NCBI RefSeq assembly: GCF_006384975.1
Contig: NZ_CP021645.1
Location: forward strand, 2,384,001 to 2,448,000
Length of the DNA stretch: 64,000 nt
Direction: 5' to 3'
From: Pseudomonas oryzihabitans
GTDB lineage: Bacteria; Pseudomonadota; Gammaproteobacteria; Pseudomonadales; Pseudomonadaceae
This document shows positions 1-8,243 of this stretch, piece by piece. Under the pieces are notes generated by a model. It did no database searches and was not told the DNA's origin. It worked only from the letters and a program-made list of their open reading frames with translations. Position 1 is the first letter of the stretch, and each line of letters opens with the position of its first letter. The position numbers and the translations under genes are program-made.

Positions 1-671
1 CGGTGATGCTGCTGGGCCCGCGGCAGGGTCGTTATCGGGAGGGTCGCCTGGTGGCCTTTCCGCCGTCGAACATTCCCTTCCTGGCGCTGGGTTCCTGGAT
101 CCTGATCGTCGGCTGGTTCGGCTTCAACGTGATGAGCGCCCAGAGCTTGGCGGGCGTCAGCGGCCTGGTGGCGCTGAATTCGCTGATGGCCATGGTCGGG
201 GGGACAGCCGCTGCCCTGCTGCTGGGACGCAACGACCCGGGCTTCTTGCACAACGGCCCCTTGGCTGGGTTGGTCGCCGTCTGTGCCGGCTCCGACTTGA
301 TGCATCCCATCGCCGCGCTGGTCACGGGGCTGGTGGCAGGCGCCCTGTTCGTCTGGGCCTTCACCGCCGTGCAGACGCGCTGGAAGCTGGATGACGTCCT
401 GGGCGTATGGCCGCTGCACGGACTCTGCGGTGCCTGGGGTGGTATCGCTTGCGGTCTGTTCGGTCAGACGGCGCTCGGCGGACTGGGCGGCGTGAGTCTC
501 ATGGCACAGCTGGCCGGGACGGCGCTGGGCATCGCCATCGCGCTGGTCGGCGGGCTGGCGGTGTACGGTCTGCTCAAGGCGCTGCTGGGGCTGCGCCTGA
601 GTCAGGAAGAGGAATACCAGGGCGCCGATCTGTCGATCCATCGCATCGCCGCCAACAGCCACGACGGCTGA
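1..671 (+). CDS. amt: Ammonium transporter (Amt family), 3' part only
   Basis: This is the C-terminal part, about 223 residues, of an Amt/MEP/Rh channel that conducts ammonium across the inner membrane; the 5' end lies before the window. Visible are several glycine/alanine-rich membrane segments and the motif DDVLGVWPLHGLCGAWGG, which carries the second histidine of the conserved Amt twin-His pore. A charged cytoplasmic tail (LSQEEEYQGADLSIHR) follows the last helix, as is usual in Amt proteins. Amt genes are often preceded by glnK and controlled by NtrC, but the upstream region is not visible. Family assignment is firm; the exact paralogue is not. Confidence 0.88.
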   Translation, partial: VMLLGPRQGRYREGRLVAFPPSNIPFLALGSWILIVGWFGFNVMSAQSLAGVSGLVALNSLMAMVGGTAAALLLGRNDPGFLHNGPLAGLVAVCAGSDLMHPIAALVTGLVAGALFVWAFTAVQTRWKLDDVLGVWPLHGLCGAWGGIACGLFGQTALGGLGGVSLMAQLAGTALGIAIALVGGLAVYGLLKALLGLRLSQEEEYQGADLSIHRIAANSHDG

Positions 672-904
672 CCGCTCGGGTTACCCACAGGGCGCGTGCA
701 CAGGGATGTGGATAACCCGTGCATGAAGTCACGAGAACGCCATCCAGACCGCTTCGCCGGCGACTGGCGAAGAAATGAACACAGGGCCAAGGACCAGGAG
801 TCGCCCTAGCCCTGTCGCGAGGACGATCATGGAAGGCGGGACATCGGTAGCCTGCTGACAGCCGGAGTCGGTAGAGTGGGCGACCCCTTTTCCAGGAGCG
901 CCCC

Positions 905-2689
905 ATGCCCGCCCTTTCCACCCTGCTGCCCTGGCTCCGCGAGGTGGACCGCACCAGTCTGAGGGCGGACCTCGGCGCAGGCCTGCTGGGCGCGGTGCTG
1001 GCACTACCCCAGGGCGTGGCCTTCGCTACCCTGGCCGGATTGCCGCCGCAATATGGGGTCTACGGGGCGGTGGTACCCTGCATCGTCGCGGCCCTGGCGG
1101 GCTCCAGCCGGCATGTGGTGACCGGACCGACCAACGCCAATTCCCTGGCCTTGCTGGCGGCACTGTCGCCCTTGGCGTTGGCCGGCTCCAGCCCCTATAT
1201 CGACCTGGCCCTGGCGGTGACGCTGCTGGTCGGCCTGCTGCAACTGATGGTGGGGGCGCTCCGGCTCGGCGCGGTGGCCAACTTCATCTCGCCCTCGGTG
1301 CTGCTCGGTTTCATGAGCGGCGCCGCCGTACTCATCGGACTCTATTCGCTCAAGGATCTGTTCGGCCTGTCGCCGCCCCTGGGTACCTCGGCGTTCGGCG
1401 TGCTGGGCTACCTGCTCGCCCATCCCCTGGCGATCCACTGGCCGTCGCTGGCGATCGGCGTGGTGACCCTGGCCGCCACCCTGCTGCTGCGTCGGCTGCG
1501 GCCGCGCTGGCCGAACATGCTGCTGGGCCTGCTGGCCGGTTGCCTCTGCGCCTGGGTGCTGGAACGCAGCCTGCCCGGTGCGGCCCAGGGCATCGCCACG
1601 GTCGGCCGCATTCCTTCGGCGTTGCCGCCCTTTCACCTGCCCGACGTCACCCTGACGGACCTGGGCAATCTCTCCGGGATCGCCGTGGCCCTGACGCTGG
1701 TGGCGCTGGGACAGTCGCTGTCCATCGCCAAGGCAGTCGCCCAACGTTCCGGCCAGCGGCTGGACATCAATCGCGAATTCATCGGCCAGGGGCTGGCAAA
1801 CCTGGCCGGCGGCTGCTTCTCGGCCTATGTCTCCTGCGGCTCGCTGAATCGCTCCATGCCCAATCTGGAGGCGGGTGCCCGTACGCCGCTGGCGGCGGTA
1901 TTCGCGGCGTTGCTGGTCGTGGCCCTGGTGGCCTTCGGGGGCGCCCTGATCGCCACCATTCCGCTGGCGGCGATCTCCGCCACCCTGTTGCTGGTGGCAC
2001 GAGGTCTGCTGGACCTGGGACGCTGGCGCGAGGTGCTGCAGGTCAGCCGTACCGAGGCGCTGGTCGCCGGCGTGACCTTCCTGGCGACGCTGACCATCCC
2101 GCTGGACCGCGCCGTACTGCTGGGCACCCTGGTGTCCCTGGTGGCCTACCTCTATCGCACCTCCCATCCGGCGATCCGCCCGCTGGTACCGGATGCGAGC
2201 ACCCCTGAACGCCGCTTCACCCCGCTGGACGAATTGGGCCATCGGGCGCAGGAATGCCCACAGCTCAAGCTGGTGCGCGTGGAGGGCTCGGTGTTCTTCG
2301 GCGCCGTCCAGCATGTCACCGATCAACTGGATGGCTTTCGCCGTACCCAGCCGGGTCAGAAGCATGCGCTGTTCATGACCAAGAGCATGAATTTCATCGA
2401 TCTGGCGGGTAACGATCTCTGGCGTCGCGAATGGCGCGAGCGACGGGGCCTGGGCGGTGATCTGTATTTCCATCGACCGCGCACCCCGGTGCTGCAATTG
2501 TTCGCCAAGACCGGCTTCCTCAAGGAACTGGGCGAAGGACACGTGTTTTCGTCCAAGGACCAGGCCCTGCGCAGCATCTATCCGCGGCTGGACCCGGAGG
2601 TGTGTCGGACCTGCACCGCGCGAATCTTCGTGGAGTGCGCGGCACGGGCGGCGGAACAGGCCAGGGACGAGACCCGCACGGACTGCTAA
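905..2689 (+). CDS. SulP/SLC26-family anion transporter
   Basis: This 594-residue inner-membrane protein has the SulP layout: about 10-14 hydrophobic segments over residues 15-420, including ALPQGVAFATLAGLPPQYGVY (the signature near the N-terminus) and TGPTNANSLALLAAL, followed by a cytoplasmic STAS-like domain from about 450. It probably moves sulfate, bicarbonate or another small anion; the substrate cannot be read from sequence. The ATG has an AGGAG site 5-9 bases upstream. The last 30 residues carry a cysteine cluster (C567, C570, C578, C594), beyond the usual STAS domain. It appears to be a single-gene unit. Confidence 0.9.
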   Translation: MPALSTLLPWLREVDRTSLRADLGAGLLGAVLALPQGVAFATLAGLPPQYGVYGAVVPCIVAALAGSSRHVVTGPTNANSLALLAALSPLALAGSSPYIDLALAVTLLVGLLQLMVGALRLGAVANFISPSVLLGFMSGAAVLIGLYSLKDLFGLSPPLGTSAFGVLGYLLAHPLAIHWPSLAIGVVTLAATLLLRRLRPRWPNMLLGLLAGCLCAWVLERSLPGAAQGIATVGRIPSALPPFHLPDVTLTDLGNLSGIAVALTLVALGQSLSIAKAVAQRSGQRLDINREFIGQGLANLAGGCFSAYVSCGSLNRSMPNLEAGARTPLAAVFAALLVVALVAFGGALIATIPLAAISATLLLVARGLLDLGRWREVLQVSRTEALVAGVTFLATLTIPLDRAVLLGTLVSLVAYLYRTSHPAIRPLVPDASTPERRFTPLDELGHRAQECPQLKLVRVEGSVFFGAVQHVTDQLDGFRRTQPGQKHALFMTKSMNFIDLAGNDLWRREWRERRGLGGDLYFHRPRTPVLQLFAKTGFLKELGEGHVFSSKDQALRSIYPRLDPEVCRTCTARIFVECAARAAEQARDETRTDC

Positions 2690-2722
2690 GCTGGCGGTTT
2701 TACCCTGCCGCTGGAGAAGCTC

Positions 2723-3097
2723 ATGCCTGCCGTCCTGTCTCGCGCCCGTTCGCTCGCCCTGGCCTGCCTGCTGTTACCGGGCCTGGCGCTGGCCCATGGT
2801 CATCTCAAGAGCGCCGAGCCGGCGCCCGACAGCACCAGCAGCCAGGCACCGAAGCAGCTGAGCCTGACCTTTTCCGAAGGTATCGAGGCGTCACTGAGCC
2901 AGGTGCAGTTGCAGCGTCTGGATGGCCAGGCCAGCACGGCGATCACCACCGGCAAGGTCATTTCCGGTACCGATGCCCGGACCCTGGAAGTCCCGCTGGA
3001 AGCGCCGCTGCCGGCGGGCCGTTATCAGGTGAAGTGGCGGGTACTGGCCAAGGATGGACACAAGACCCAGGGCGACTACCGCTTCACCGTCCAATAA
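2723..3097 (+). CDS. copC: CopC-domain periplasmic copper-binding protein
   Basis: A 124-residue CopC/YobA-type protein. Residues 1-24 form a signal peptide ending ALA, so the mature protein starts HGHLKSAEPAPDS; an N-terminal histidine followed by HxxL is the copper(II) site of this family. A C-terminal DGH motif before the last strand supplies the other conserved ligands. It would act in the periplasm as a copper carrier. GGAG precedes the ATG. The gene sits 33 bp after the SulP gene and directly before copD, the normal copC-copD pairing, so copper homeostasis is a sound inference. Confidence 0.88.
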   Translation: MPAVLSRARSLALACLLLPGLALAHGHLKSAEPAPDSTSSQAPKQLSLTFSEGIEASLSQVQLQRLDGQASTAITTGKVISGTDARTLEVPLEAPLPAGRYQVKWRVLAKDGHKTQGDYRFTVQ

Positions 3098-3105
3098 GCC
3101 TTCCC

Positions 3106-4005
3106 GTGTTGGAGGTCGGACTGGCGACGCCCGAGGCCTGGCGTCCGCTCACCCGCGCCCTGCTCCTGCTGCCGCTGCTGCTGACCTGGGGTTACCTGGC
3201 GCTCGCGCTCTGGCTGGCTCGGCCCGGGCTGCGCGCCTGGCTGCTGGAGCGGGCGCGAGGGAGCGCGCGGGCGTTGGGTGCCCTCCTGCTGCCCGGCGTC
3301 GTCGCGCAGTTGCCGGTGCAGGCTGCGCTGGTGGGCGATGGCTGGACGGACGCCTTCAACCTGGCGGTCTGGCGACTCTTCCTGGCCACCGACGCGGGAC
3401 AGGCCTGGCGCTGGCAACTACCCCTGGGTGCGCTGGTGGCACTGTGGCTGCTGGGCGGACCCTTGAAAGGAGGCACTAGCGTGCTCTGGGGCCTGAGTGG
3501 CACGCTGCTGGCCAGCCTGGCGCTGGGCGGCCATGCGGCGGCAACGGGGGGCGCCCTGGGTATCGCGCACCAGCTGAATCAAGGGCTGCACCTGCTGAGC
3601 GCCGGTCTCTGGCTGGGCAGTCTGCCCGGCGTGCTGCTCTGTCTGCAGCGGCCACCGGCGACGCTGAAGGCCGAGGTCCGCGAGCTGTTGCGCGGTTATT
3701 CGTTGCCGGGTCAGGTGTGCGTGGCGCTGGCGCTGCTCAGTGGCGCGCTCAACACCCTGTTGATTCTGGGGCCTGCAGGACTCTTCCAACTGACGCCCTA
3801 CTCGGGGCTGCTGCTGGGCAAGGTGCTGGTGGTGGCGGGGATGGTCGGGCTGGCGCTGCTCAATCGCTATGTGCTGGTGCCGCGACTGGCTCAGGGACCC
3901 GGTGCGCTGCTGTGGCTGCGGCGGGCCACCGCCATGGAGATCGCCCTGGGCGTGCTCGCCGTCGCCCTGGTGGCGGGCTTTTCCGGTCTCGATCCCTACA
4001 GCTAG
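3106..4005 (+). CDS. copD: CopD-family copper resistance/import membrane protein
   Basis: About 299 residues with eight or so membrane segments, the size and topology of CopD. CopD works with CopC to move copper across the inner membrane. Histidines in predicted helices (LGGHAAATGGALGIAHQLNQGLHLLSAGLWLGSL region, residues about 140-175) fit the family. The start is uncertain: GTG at 3106 and TTG at 3109 lack a good Shine-Dalgarno, while a GGAGG at 3111-3115 is best spaced for a CTG at 3121, giving a protein beginning at ATPEAWRPL. It lies 8 bp after copC and is certainly cotranscribed. Confidence 0.8.
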   Translation: MLEVGLATPEAWRPLTRALLLLPLLLTWGYLALALWLARPGLRAWLLERARGSARALGALLLPGVVAQLPVQAALVGDGWTDAFNLAVWRLFLATDAGQAWRWQLPLGALVALWLLGGPLKGGTSVLWGLSGTLLASLALGGHAAATGGALGIAHQLNQGLHLLSAGLWLGSLPGVLLCLQRPPATLKAEVRELLRGYSLPGQVCVALALLSGALNTLLILGPAGLFQLTPYSGLLLGKVLVVAGMVGLALLNRYVLVPRLAQGPGALLWLRRATAMEIALGVLAVALVAGFSGLDPYS

Positions 4006-4010
4006 CAAGT

Positions 4011-4030
4011 GGGGCGGCTCGCACCGCCCC
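4011..4030. terminator. Hairpin between convergent copD and outer-membrane gene
   Basis: A perfect 7-bp stem GGGGCGG/CCGCCCC with a 6-base loop lies between the two convergent stops at 4005 and 4039. No clear U-tract follows on either strand, so it could be a weak bidirectional terminator or only an mRNA 3' end structure. Confidence 0.45.
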
Positions 4031-4038
4031 GGTAATCC

Positions 4039-4644
4039 TCAGAAATAGACGTTCATGCCCAGGTAGATTTCCTTGGTGCTGTCGAGTTGGGTCGAGCCGA
4101 GCTTGGTGCCGTCTTCGTCGATGTCCGGCTTGGCGTTGCTGCGCAGGTAGCGATAGCCGGCTTCCAGCGAGGTGCGGTCGTTGACCTGCTGCAGGATGCC
4201 CGCCTGCACGCCGGCCAGGTAGCCGGTATCGCCGTTGTGGCTGTAGCTGGAGCCATCCTGGGTGACCCGCGTCAGACCCAGGGTGCCGCCGCCGAACAGC
4301 TTGGTGCTATTGCTCAGCGGGTAGAAGGCGTCGTAGCTGCCGGTGAGGTCTTGCTGGCGCAGCTTGATGCCATCGCTGCTGCCGCTGACCTGATCGAGGG
4401 TGGCGTAGTAGCGACCGGCATCGTTCTGCTGACCGAGGCGCAGACCCCAGGTGTTGTTGCCGTCGATGGCACCGTCGGTGTCGGGGCTATTCAGGTTGCT
4501 ATTGAGCGCGTGACTGTTGTTGAAGTTGTCGTAGCTCCTGCCGTAGGTGAGGCCGGCAAAGTTCTGCGTATCAGCAGCGAAGACCGAGTGGCTGGCCACC
4601 GCCAGCAGACCGAAGAGGACGACACGGGATTTCAGGGCATTCAT
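4039..4644 (-). CDS. Outer-membrane beta-barrel protein, YfaZ/OmpA-like
   Basis: This 201-residue protein has a signal peptide cleaved near residue 23 (VFA-ADTQ), alternating hydrophobic/polar strands with many Tyr, Gly and Asn residues, and a C-terminal Phe (GMNVYF), the signal for BAM-mediated outer-membrane insertion. It resembles small eight-stranded barrels such as YfaZ. GGAG precedes the ATG by about 9 bases. Function (porin, adhesin or structural) is unknown. It is monocistronic and convergent with copD. Confidence 0.72.
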   Translation of the reverse strand: MNALKSRVVLFGLLAVASHSVFAADTQNFAGLTYGRSYDNFNNSHALNSNLNSPDTDGAIDGNNTWGLRLGQQNDAGRYYATLDQVSGSSDGIKLRQQDLTGSYDAFYPLSNSTKLFGGGTLGLTRVTQDGSSYSHNGDTGYLAGVQAGILQQVNDRTSLEAGYRYLRSNAKPDIDEDGTKLGSTQLDSTKEIYLGMNVYF

Positions 4645-4803
4645 CTAACTAGCTCCTCACGCATTTCAGATACAGCCCGACCGGCTGTGCCGCCATCTTC
4701 GCTAGACGCAGGTTATCGGCGGATTAACGGTACTGAATCGGAGCTGAACGGCATGCGGAGGGGAGCGACCGGACCGCCCGTTGCAGGCGGTCCGGCAGAA
4801 GCA

Positions 4804-5814
4804 TCAACGCTGACGGTGGTACTCGGTCACGCGCAGGACTTCTTCCTTGGAGCCCAGGAACACCGCGACCCGCTGGTGCAGGGCATCCGGCTGGACGTCG
4901 AGGATGCGCTGGTGACCGTTGGTGGCGGCACCACCGGCCTGCTCGACGAGCATGGCCATGGGGTTGGCCTCGTACATCAGGCGCAGCTTGCCGGGCTTTT
5001 CGGGCTCACGGGCATCGCGGGGGTACATGAAGATGCCACCGCGGGTGAGGATGCGATGGACGTCGGCCACCATGGAGGCGATCCAGCGCATGTTGTAATC
5101 CTTGCCCAGCGGGCCTTCCTTACCGGCCAGCATCTCGTCGACGTAGCGCTTGACCGGGGCATCCCAGTGGCGCTGGTTGGACATGTTGATGGCGAATTCG
5201 GCGGTGCTTTCCGGGATGGAGATGTCTTCGTGGGTGAGCACGAAGCTGCCCAGCTCGCGATCCAGGGTGAAGCCCTTGACGCCGTCGCCCAGGGTCAGCA
5301 CCAGCATGGTCTGGGGACCGTAGATGGCGTAGCCGGCGGCGACCTGCTCGGTGCCCTTCTGCATGAAGGCTTCTTCGGTCACGTCACCGGTGGTGCTGCT
5401 GACGAAGTCCTTGCGCAGGATGGAGAAGATGGTGCCGACGGAGACGTTGACGTCGATGTTGGACGAGCCGTCCAGCGGGTCGAACATCAGCAGGTAGGCG
5501 CCCTTGGGGTAGTGGCCGGGGATCTGATGGACCTGGTCCATCTCCTCGGAGGCCATGCCGGCCAGGGTACCGCCCCACTCGTTGGCTTCCAGCAGGATTT
5601 CGTTGGACAGCACGTCCAGCTTCTTCTGCACCTCGCCCTGGACGTTCTCGGTGCCCATGCTGCCGAGTACGCCGCCCAGCGCTCCCTTGGACACCTCGTA
5701 GCTGATGCGCTTGCAGGCCCGTGCCACCACCTCGATGAGGAAGCGCAGGTCCGCAGGCGTCTTGTGGCTGCGGGTCTGTTCGATGAGGTAACGACTGAGG
5801 GATATGCGGTTCAT
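4804..5814 (-). CDS. fbp: Fructose-1,6-bisphosphatase class I
   Basis: A 336-residue class I FBPase that hydrolyses fructose-1,6-bisphosphate to fructose-6-phosphate in gluconeogenesis. The metal-binding motif [10 protein letters not shown] (residues 112-121) and upstream [11 protein letters not shown] are present, and the length matches the family. I chose the ATG at 5814 because AAGGAG lies 8 bases upstream; a longer reading would add 14 residues with no family support. Pseudomonads depend on this enzyme because they use the Entner-Doudoroff route. The gene is alone, in the same orientation as glgX upstream of it. Confidence 0.96.
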   Translation of the reverse strand: MNRISLSRYLIEQTRSHKTPADLRFLIEVVARACKRISYEVSKGALGGVLGSMGTENVQGEVQKKLDVLSNEILLEANEWGGTLAGMASEEMDQVHQIPGHYPKGAYLLMFDPLDGSSNIDVNVSVGTIFSILRKDFVSSTTGDVTEEAFMQKGTEQVAAGYAIYGPQTMLVLTLGDGVKGFTLDRELGSFVLTHEDISIPESTAEFAINMSNQRHWDAPVKRYVDEMLAGKEGPLGKDYNMRWIASMVADVHRILTRGGIFMYPRDAREPEKPGKLRLMYEANPMAMLVEQAGGAATNGHQRILDVQPDALHQRVAVFLGSKEEVLRVTEYHRQR

Positions 5815-5915
5815 CAGAGCGACTCCTTGTAATGATGGGCGCGAGTGTAGCGCCAAAGCTCAAGCTCCGTCTCAAGCAGAGCGGACAGACCAGCCAGGTC
5901 GGGACACGATGCACA

Positions 5916-5942
5916 GCAACGCCTGCCCGAAACGGGCGTTGC
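5916..5942 (-). terminator. Hairpin downstream of glgX
   Basis: GCAACGCC and GGCGTTGC pair over 8 bp with an 11-base loop, 28 bases beyond the glgX stop on the minus strand. There is no long U-run, so termination strength is doubtful. Confidence 0.35.
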
Positions 5943-5969
5943 CATTATCACCGTTGGCGACGGCAGGCG

Positions 5970-8066
5970 TCAGGGCGCGTCCGGAGTCTCCACGGCCAGC
6001 AGTACGCCTCGGCCCACACGGAGATTTTCGGCGCTGGGATAGACTACCCCTTCCGGTTCCAGTTCAGGCTGGCTGCTGTCCAGCTGTATCACCCAGTGAT
6101 GTCCGTCACGTGACGGCGGCAGACGCAGCTCGATTTGCTCGCGCCGTGGCTGGAAGGCCAGCCAGATTCGCGCGCCCTGGGCCTGGTCTTCGCCATCGAG
6201 GGGTTCGAAGGTGAGACTCAGCGGCAGGCTGCCAGGCGCCTGCCAGCGTCCTTCGTCCATCGCCGTAGCATCGGCGTCGAGCCACTCGATCCTGACCCAG
6301 CCATTGGCATCGGGCCGCCCCAGCAGTCGTTGCGCATGCAGGGCCGGAAGCCCCTGACGCAGGGCCATGAGCCGCCCGACGAAGGCGCTCTGCCGTTGCC
6401 CGGCGGGGCTGGCAGCCTGCTGCCAATCCAGCCAGGAGAGTTCGTTGTCCTGCACATAGGCATTGTTGTTGCCCTGTTGGGTACGGCCGAATTCGTCACC
6501 GGCCGTGAGCATGGGTTCGCCACCGGCGAGGATCAGGGTCGCCAGCAGGGCGCGCTGGTCGGCGGCGCGGGCCTCCTGCACGGCCGGATCATCGCTCGGC
6601 CCTTCCACGCCGTTATTCCAGCTCTTGTTGTCGGTGGTGCCGTCGCGATTGCCTTCGCCATTGGCCTCGTTGTGCTTCTCGGCGTAGCTGACCAGATCGG
6701 CCAGGGTGAAGCCATCGTGGGCGGTGATGAAGTTGACGCTGGTGCGCAGCAGACGATCGCCCGTGCCGAAGAGGTCGGCGCTGCCCGCCAGCCGGGTAGC
6801 CAGGGCGCCGCGCAGGCCTTCGTCGCCGCGCCAGAAGCGGCGCACGTCGTCACGGAAGGCATCGTTCCACTCCTGCCAGGGCGCGCGGAAGGCGCCGACC
6901 TGATGGCCACCGGGGCCGATGTCCCAGGGTTCGGCCACCAGTCGTACCTGGCGCAGCACCGGGTCTTGGGCCAGAGCCTGTAGCAGCGGCGCATCGCGGT
7001 CGAAGCCGCTTTCCAACCGGCCCAGAGCGGGGGCCAGGTCGAAGCGGAAGCCATCGACGCCCGCGGCGGTGACCCAGTGGCGCAGGCTGTCCAGGGTCAG
7101 GCGCAAGGCAGGCGGACTGTAGAGCGCCAGGCAATTACCGCAGCCCATGTCGTTGATGTAGCGCGCCGGATCGTCCGGCTGCAGCCGGTAATAGCCGGCA
7201 TTGTCCAGGCCGCGCAGGTTGAAGGTGGGGCCGAGTTCGTCGCCTTCGCCCGTGTGGTTGAAGACCACATCGAGCAGCACCTCGAAGCCGGCGCCTTGCA
7301 GCGCCGCTACCGTCTCGCGCAACTCGCCCAGTGCATCGGCGCCCGCCAGGCGCGGATCGACGGCGGCCATGACTACCGGATTGTAGCCCCAGTAATTGGC
7401 CAGCCCGAGGGCCGGCAGATGGCGATCGTCGGCCCAGGCGGCGATGGGCAGGAGCTCCAGGGTGGTGACGCCGAGGCGCTGCCAGTGCTCGATCAGCGCC
7501 GGATGCCGCAGCGCGGCCAGGGTCCCGCGCTGACGCGCCGGAACCTTGGGATGCAGCTTGGTCTGGCCGCGCACGTGCAGTTCGTAGATGAGGCCAGCGT
7601 CGCGGCGCTTGGGGCTGGGCGCGAAAGTGTCCAGCGGTGGCAGGACGATGGCCTTGGGGACGTGGGCGCCGCTATCGCGCTCGTCCGCACGATTGGGGTC
7701 GTCGGGATGGAAGCCATAGGTGCTGGGATGGAGTTGGAAGGGTCGATCCACTGCCAGGGCCCAGGGATCTACCAGTAATTTGTGGGCATTGAACCTGAGG
7801 CCGTCCTGGGGTCGATAGGCGCCCTGGGCACGCAGGCCGTAACTCAGCCCAGGCTTGGCGCCGGGGAGGAAGCCGTGCCAGACACCGCCTTCGTGCTCGC
7901 GAAAGACCAGGCGCTGGGTCTCGGCTTCACCCTTGGCATCGTAGAGGCAGAGTTCGACGGCCTCGGCGGCGGGCGACCAGACGGCGAAGTTGATCCCGTC
8001 GTCGACGACGGTGGCACCGTAATGGGCGGGGCTGCCCGCCTCGAGGCGGGTGAAGGTACGGGGCAT
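5970..8066 (-). CDS. glgX: Glycogen debranching enzyme GlgX (isoamylase type)
   Basis: A 698-residue GH13 debranching enzyme that cleaves alpha-1,6 branches in phosphorylase-limited glycogen. An N-terminal CBM48 domain (about residues 10-110) precedes the GH13 barrel. The catalytic nucleophile is in GFRFDLA (D343), the acid/base glutamate in LVAEPWD (E379), and the third acid in TAHDGFTL. The ATG at 8066 is preceded by TGGAG; the reading extends 33 codons further upstream through the edge of a REP doublet, so that longer start is unlikely. It is followed upstream (same strand) by glgP, a natural partner in glycogen breakdown. Confidence 0.95.
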   Translation of the reverse strand: MPRTFTRLEAGSPAHYGATVVDDGINFAVWSPAAEAVELCLYDAKGEAETQRLVFREHEGGVWHGFLPGAKPGLSYGLRAQGAYRPQDGLRFNAHKLLVDPWALAVDRPFQLHPSTYGFHPDDPNRADERDSGAHVPKAIVLPPLDTFAPSPKRRDAGLIYELHVRGQTKLHPKVPARQRGTLAALRHPALIEHWQRLGVTTLELLPIAAWADDRHLPALGLANYWGYNPVVMAAVDPRLAGADALGELRETVAALQGAGFEVLLDVVFNHTGEGDELGPTFNLRGLDNAGYYRLQPDDPARYINDMGCGNCLALYSPPALRLTLDSLRHWVTAAGVDGFRFDLAPALGRLESGFDRDAPLLQALAQDPVLRQVRLVAEPWDIGPGGHQVGAFRAPWQEWNDAFRDDVRRFWRGDEGLRGALATRLAGSADLFGTGDRLLRTSVNFITAHDGFTLADLVSYAEKHNEANGEGNRDGTTDNKSWNNGVEGPSDDPAVQEARAADQRALLATLILAGGEPMLTAGDEFGRTQQGNNNAYVQDNELSWLDWQQAASPAGQRQSAFVGRLMALRQGLPALHAQRLLGRPDANGWVRIEWLDADATAMDEGRWQAPGSLPLSLTFEPLDGEDQAQGARIWLAFQPRREQIELRLPPSRDGHHWVIQLDSSQPELEPEGVVYPSAENLRVGRGVLLAVETPDAP

Positions 8067-8154
8067 GGGGGCTCCAGGTGAAAGGCTGGCGGGACGGATT
8101 CTTCTGGGATGTAGACGTCGAGAGGGATGGGGGTTCTCATTCCGGGCGTTGCTT

Positions 8155-8216
8155 ATCGCGGCCATGGGCCGCTCCTACAGGAGTTCAACTTTGTAGGAGC
8201 GGCCCATGGCCGCGAT
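8155..8216. repeat. REP doublet (REPIN-like inverted repeat)
   Basis: Two 25-base arms, 8155-8179 and 8192-8216, are perfect reverse complements around a 12-base loop. The arm contains GTAGGAGCGG and a GGCCATGGGCC-type core, the typical Pseudomonas REP/YAG-like palindrome. It sits between glgP and glgX, where it can fold into a long hairpin that may stabilise or stop the upstream glgP message. Such doublets are mobilised in trans by RAYT transposases; none is encoded in this window. Confidence 0.88.
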
Positions 8217-8243
8217 GGTCGGGATGACCACGTAAGAACCCTC

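Noticed and set aside
1004..2542. 512-codon open frame antisense to the SulP gene
   Set aside because: It is Gln/His/Arg-rich with no recognisable domain and mirrors the codon bias of the true gene; such frames are common opposite GC-rich genes.
4087..5832. 581-codon open frame antisense to the outer-membrane and fbp genes
   Set aside because: It spans two real genes on the other strand, has low-complexity Gly/Ala/Val/Asp composition and no start signal.
8067..8165. N-terminal extension of glgX to 8165
   Set aside because: It would be encoded partly in the REP doublet; the ATG at 8066 has a good GGAG site and fits the family.
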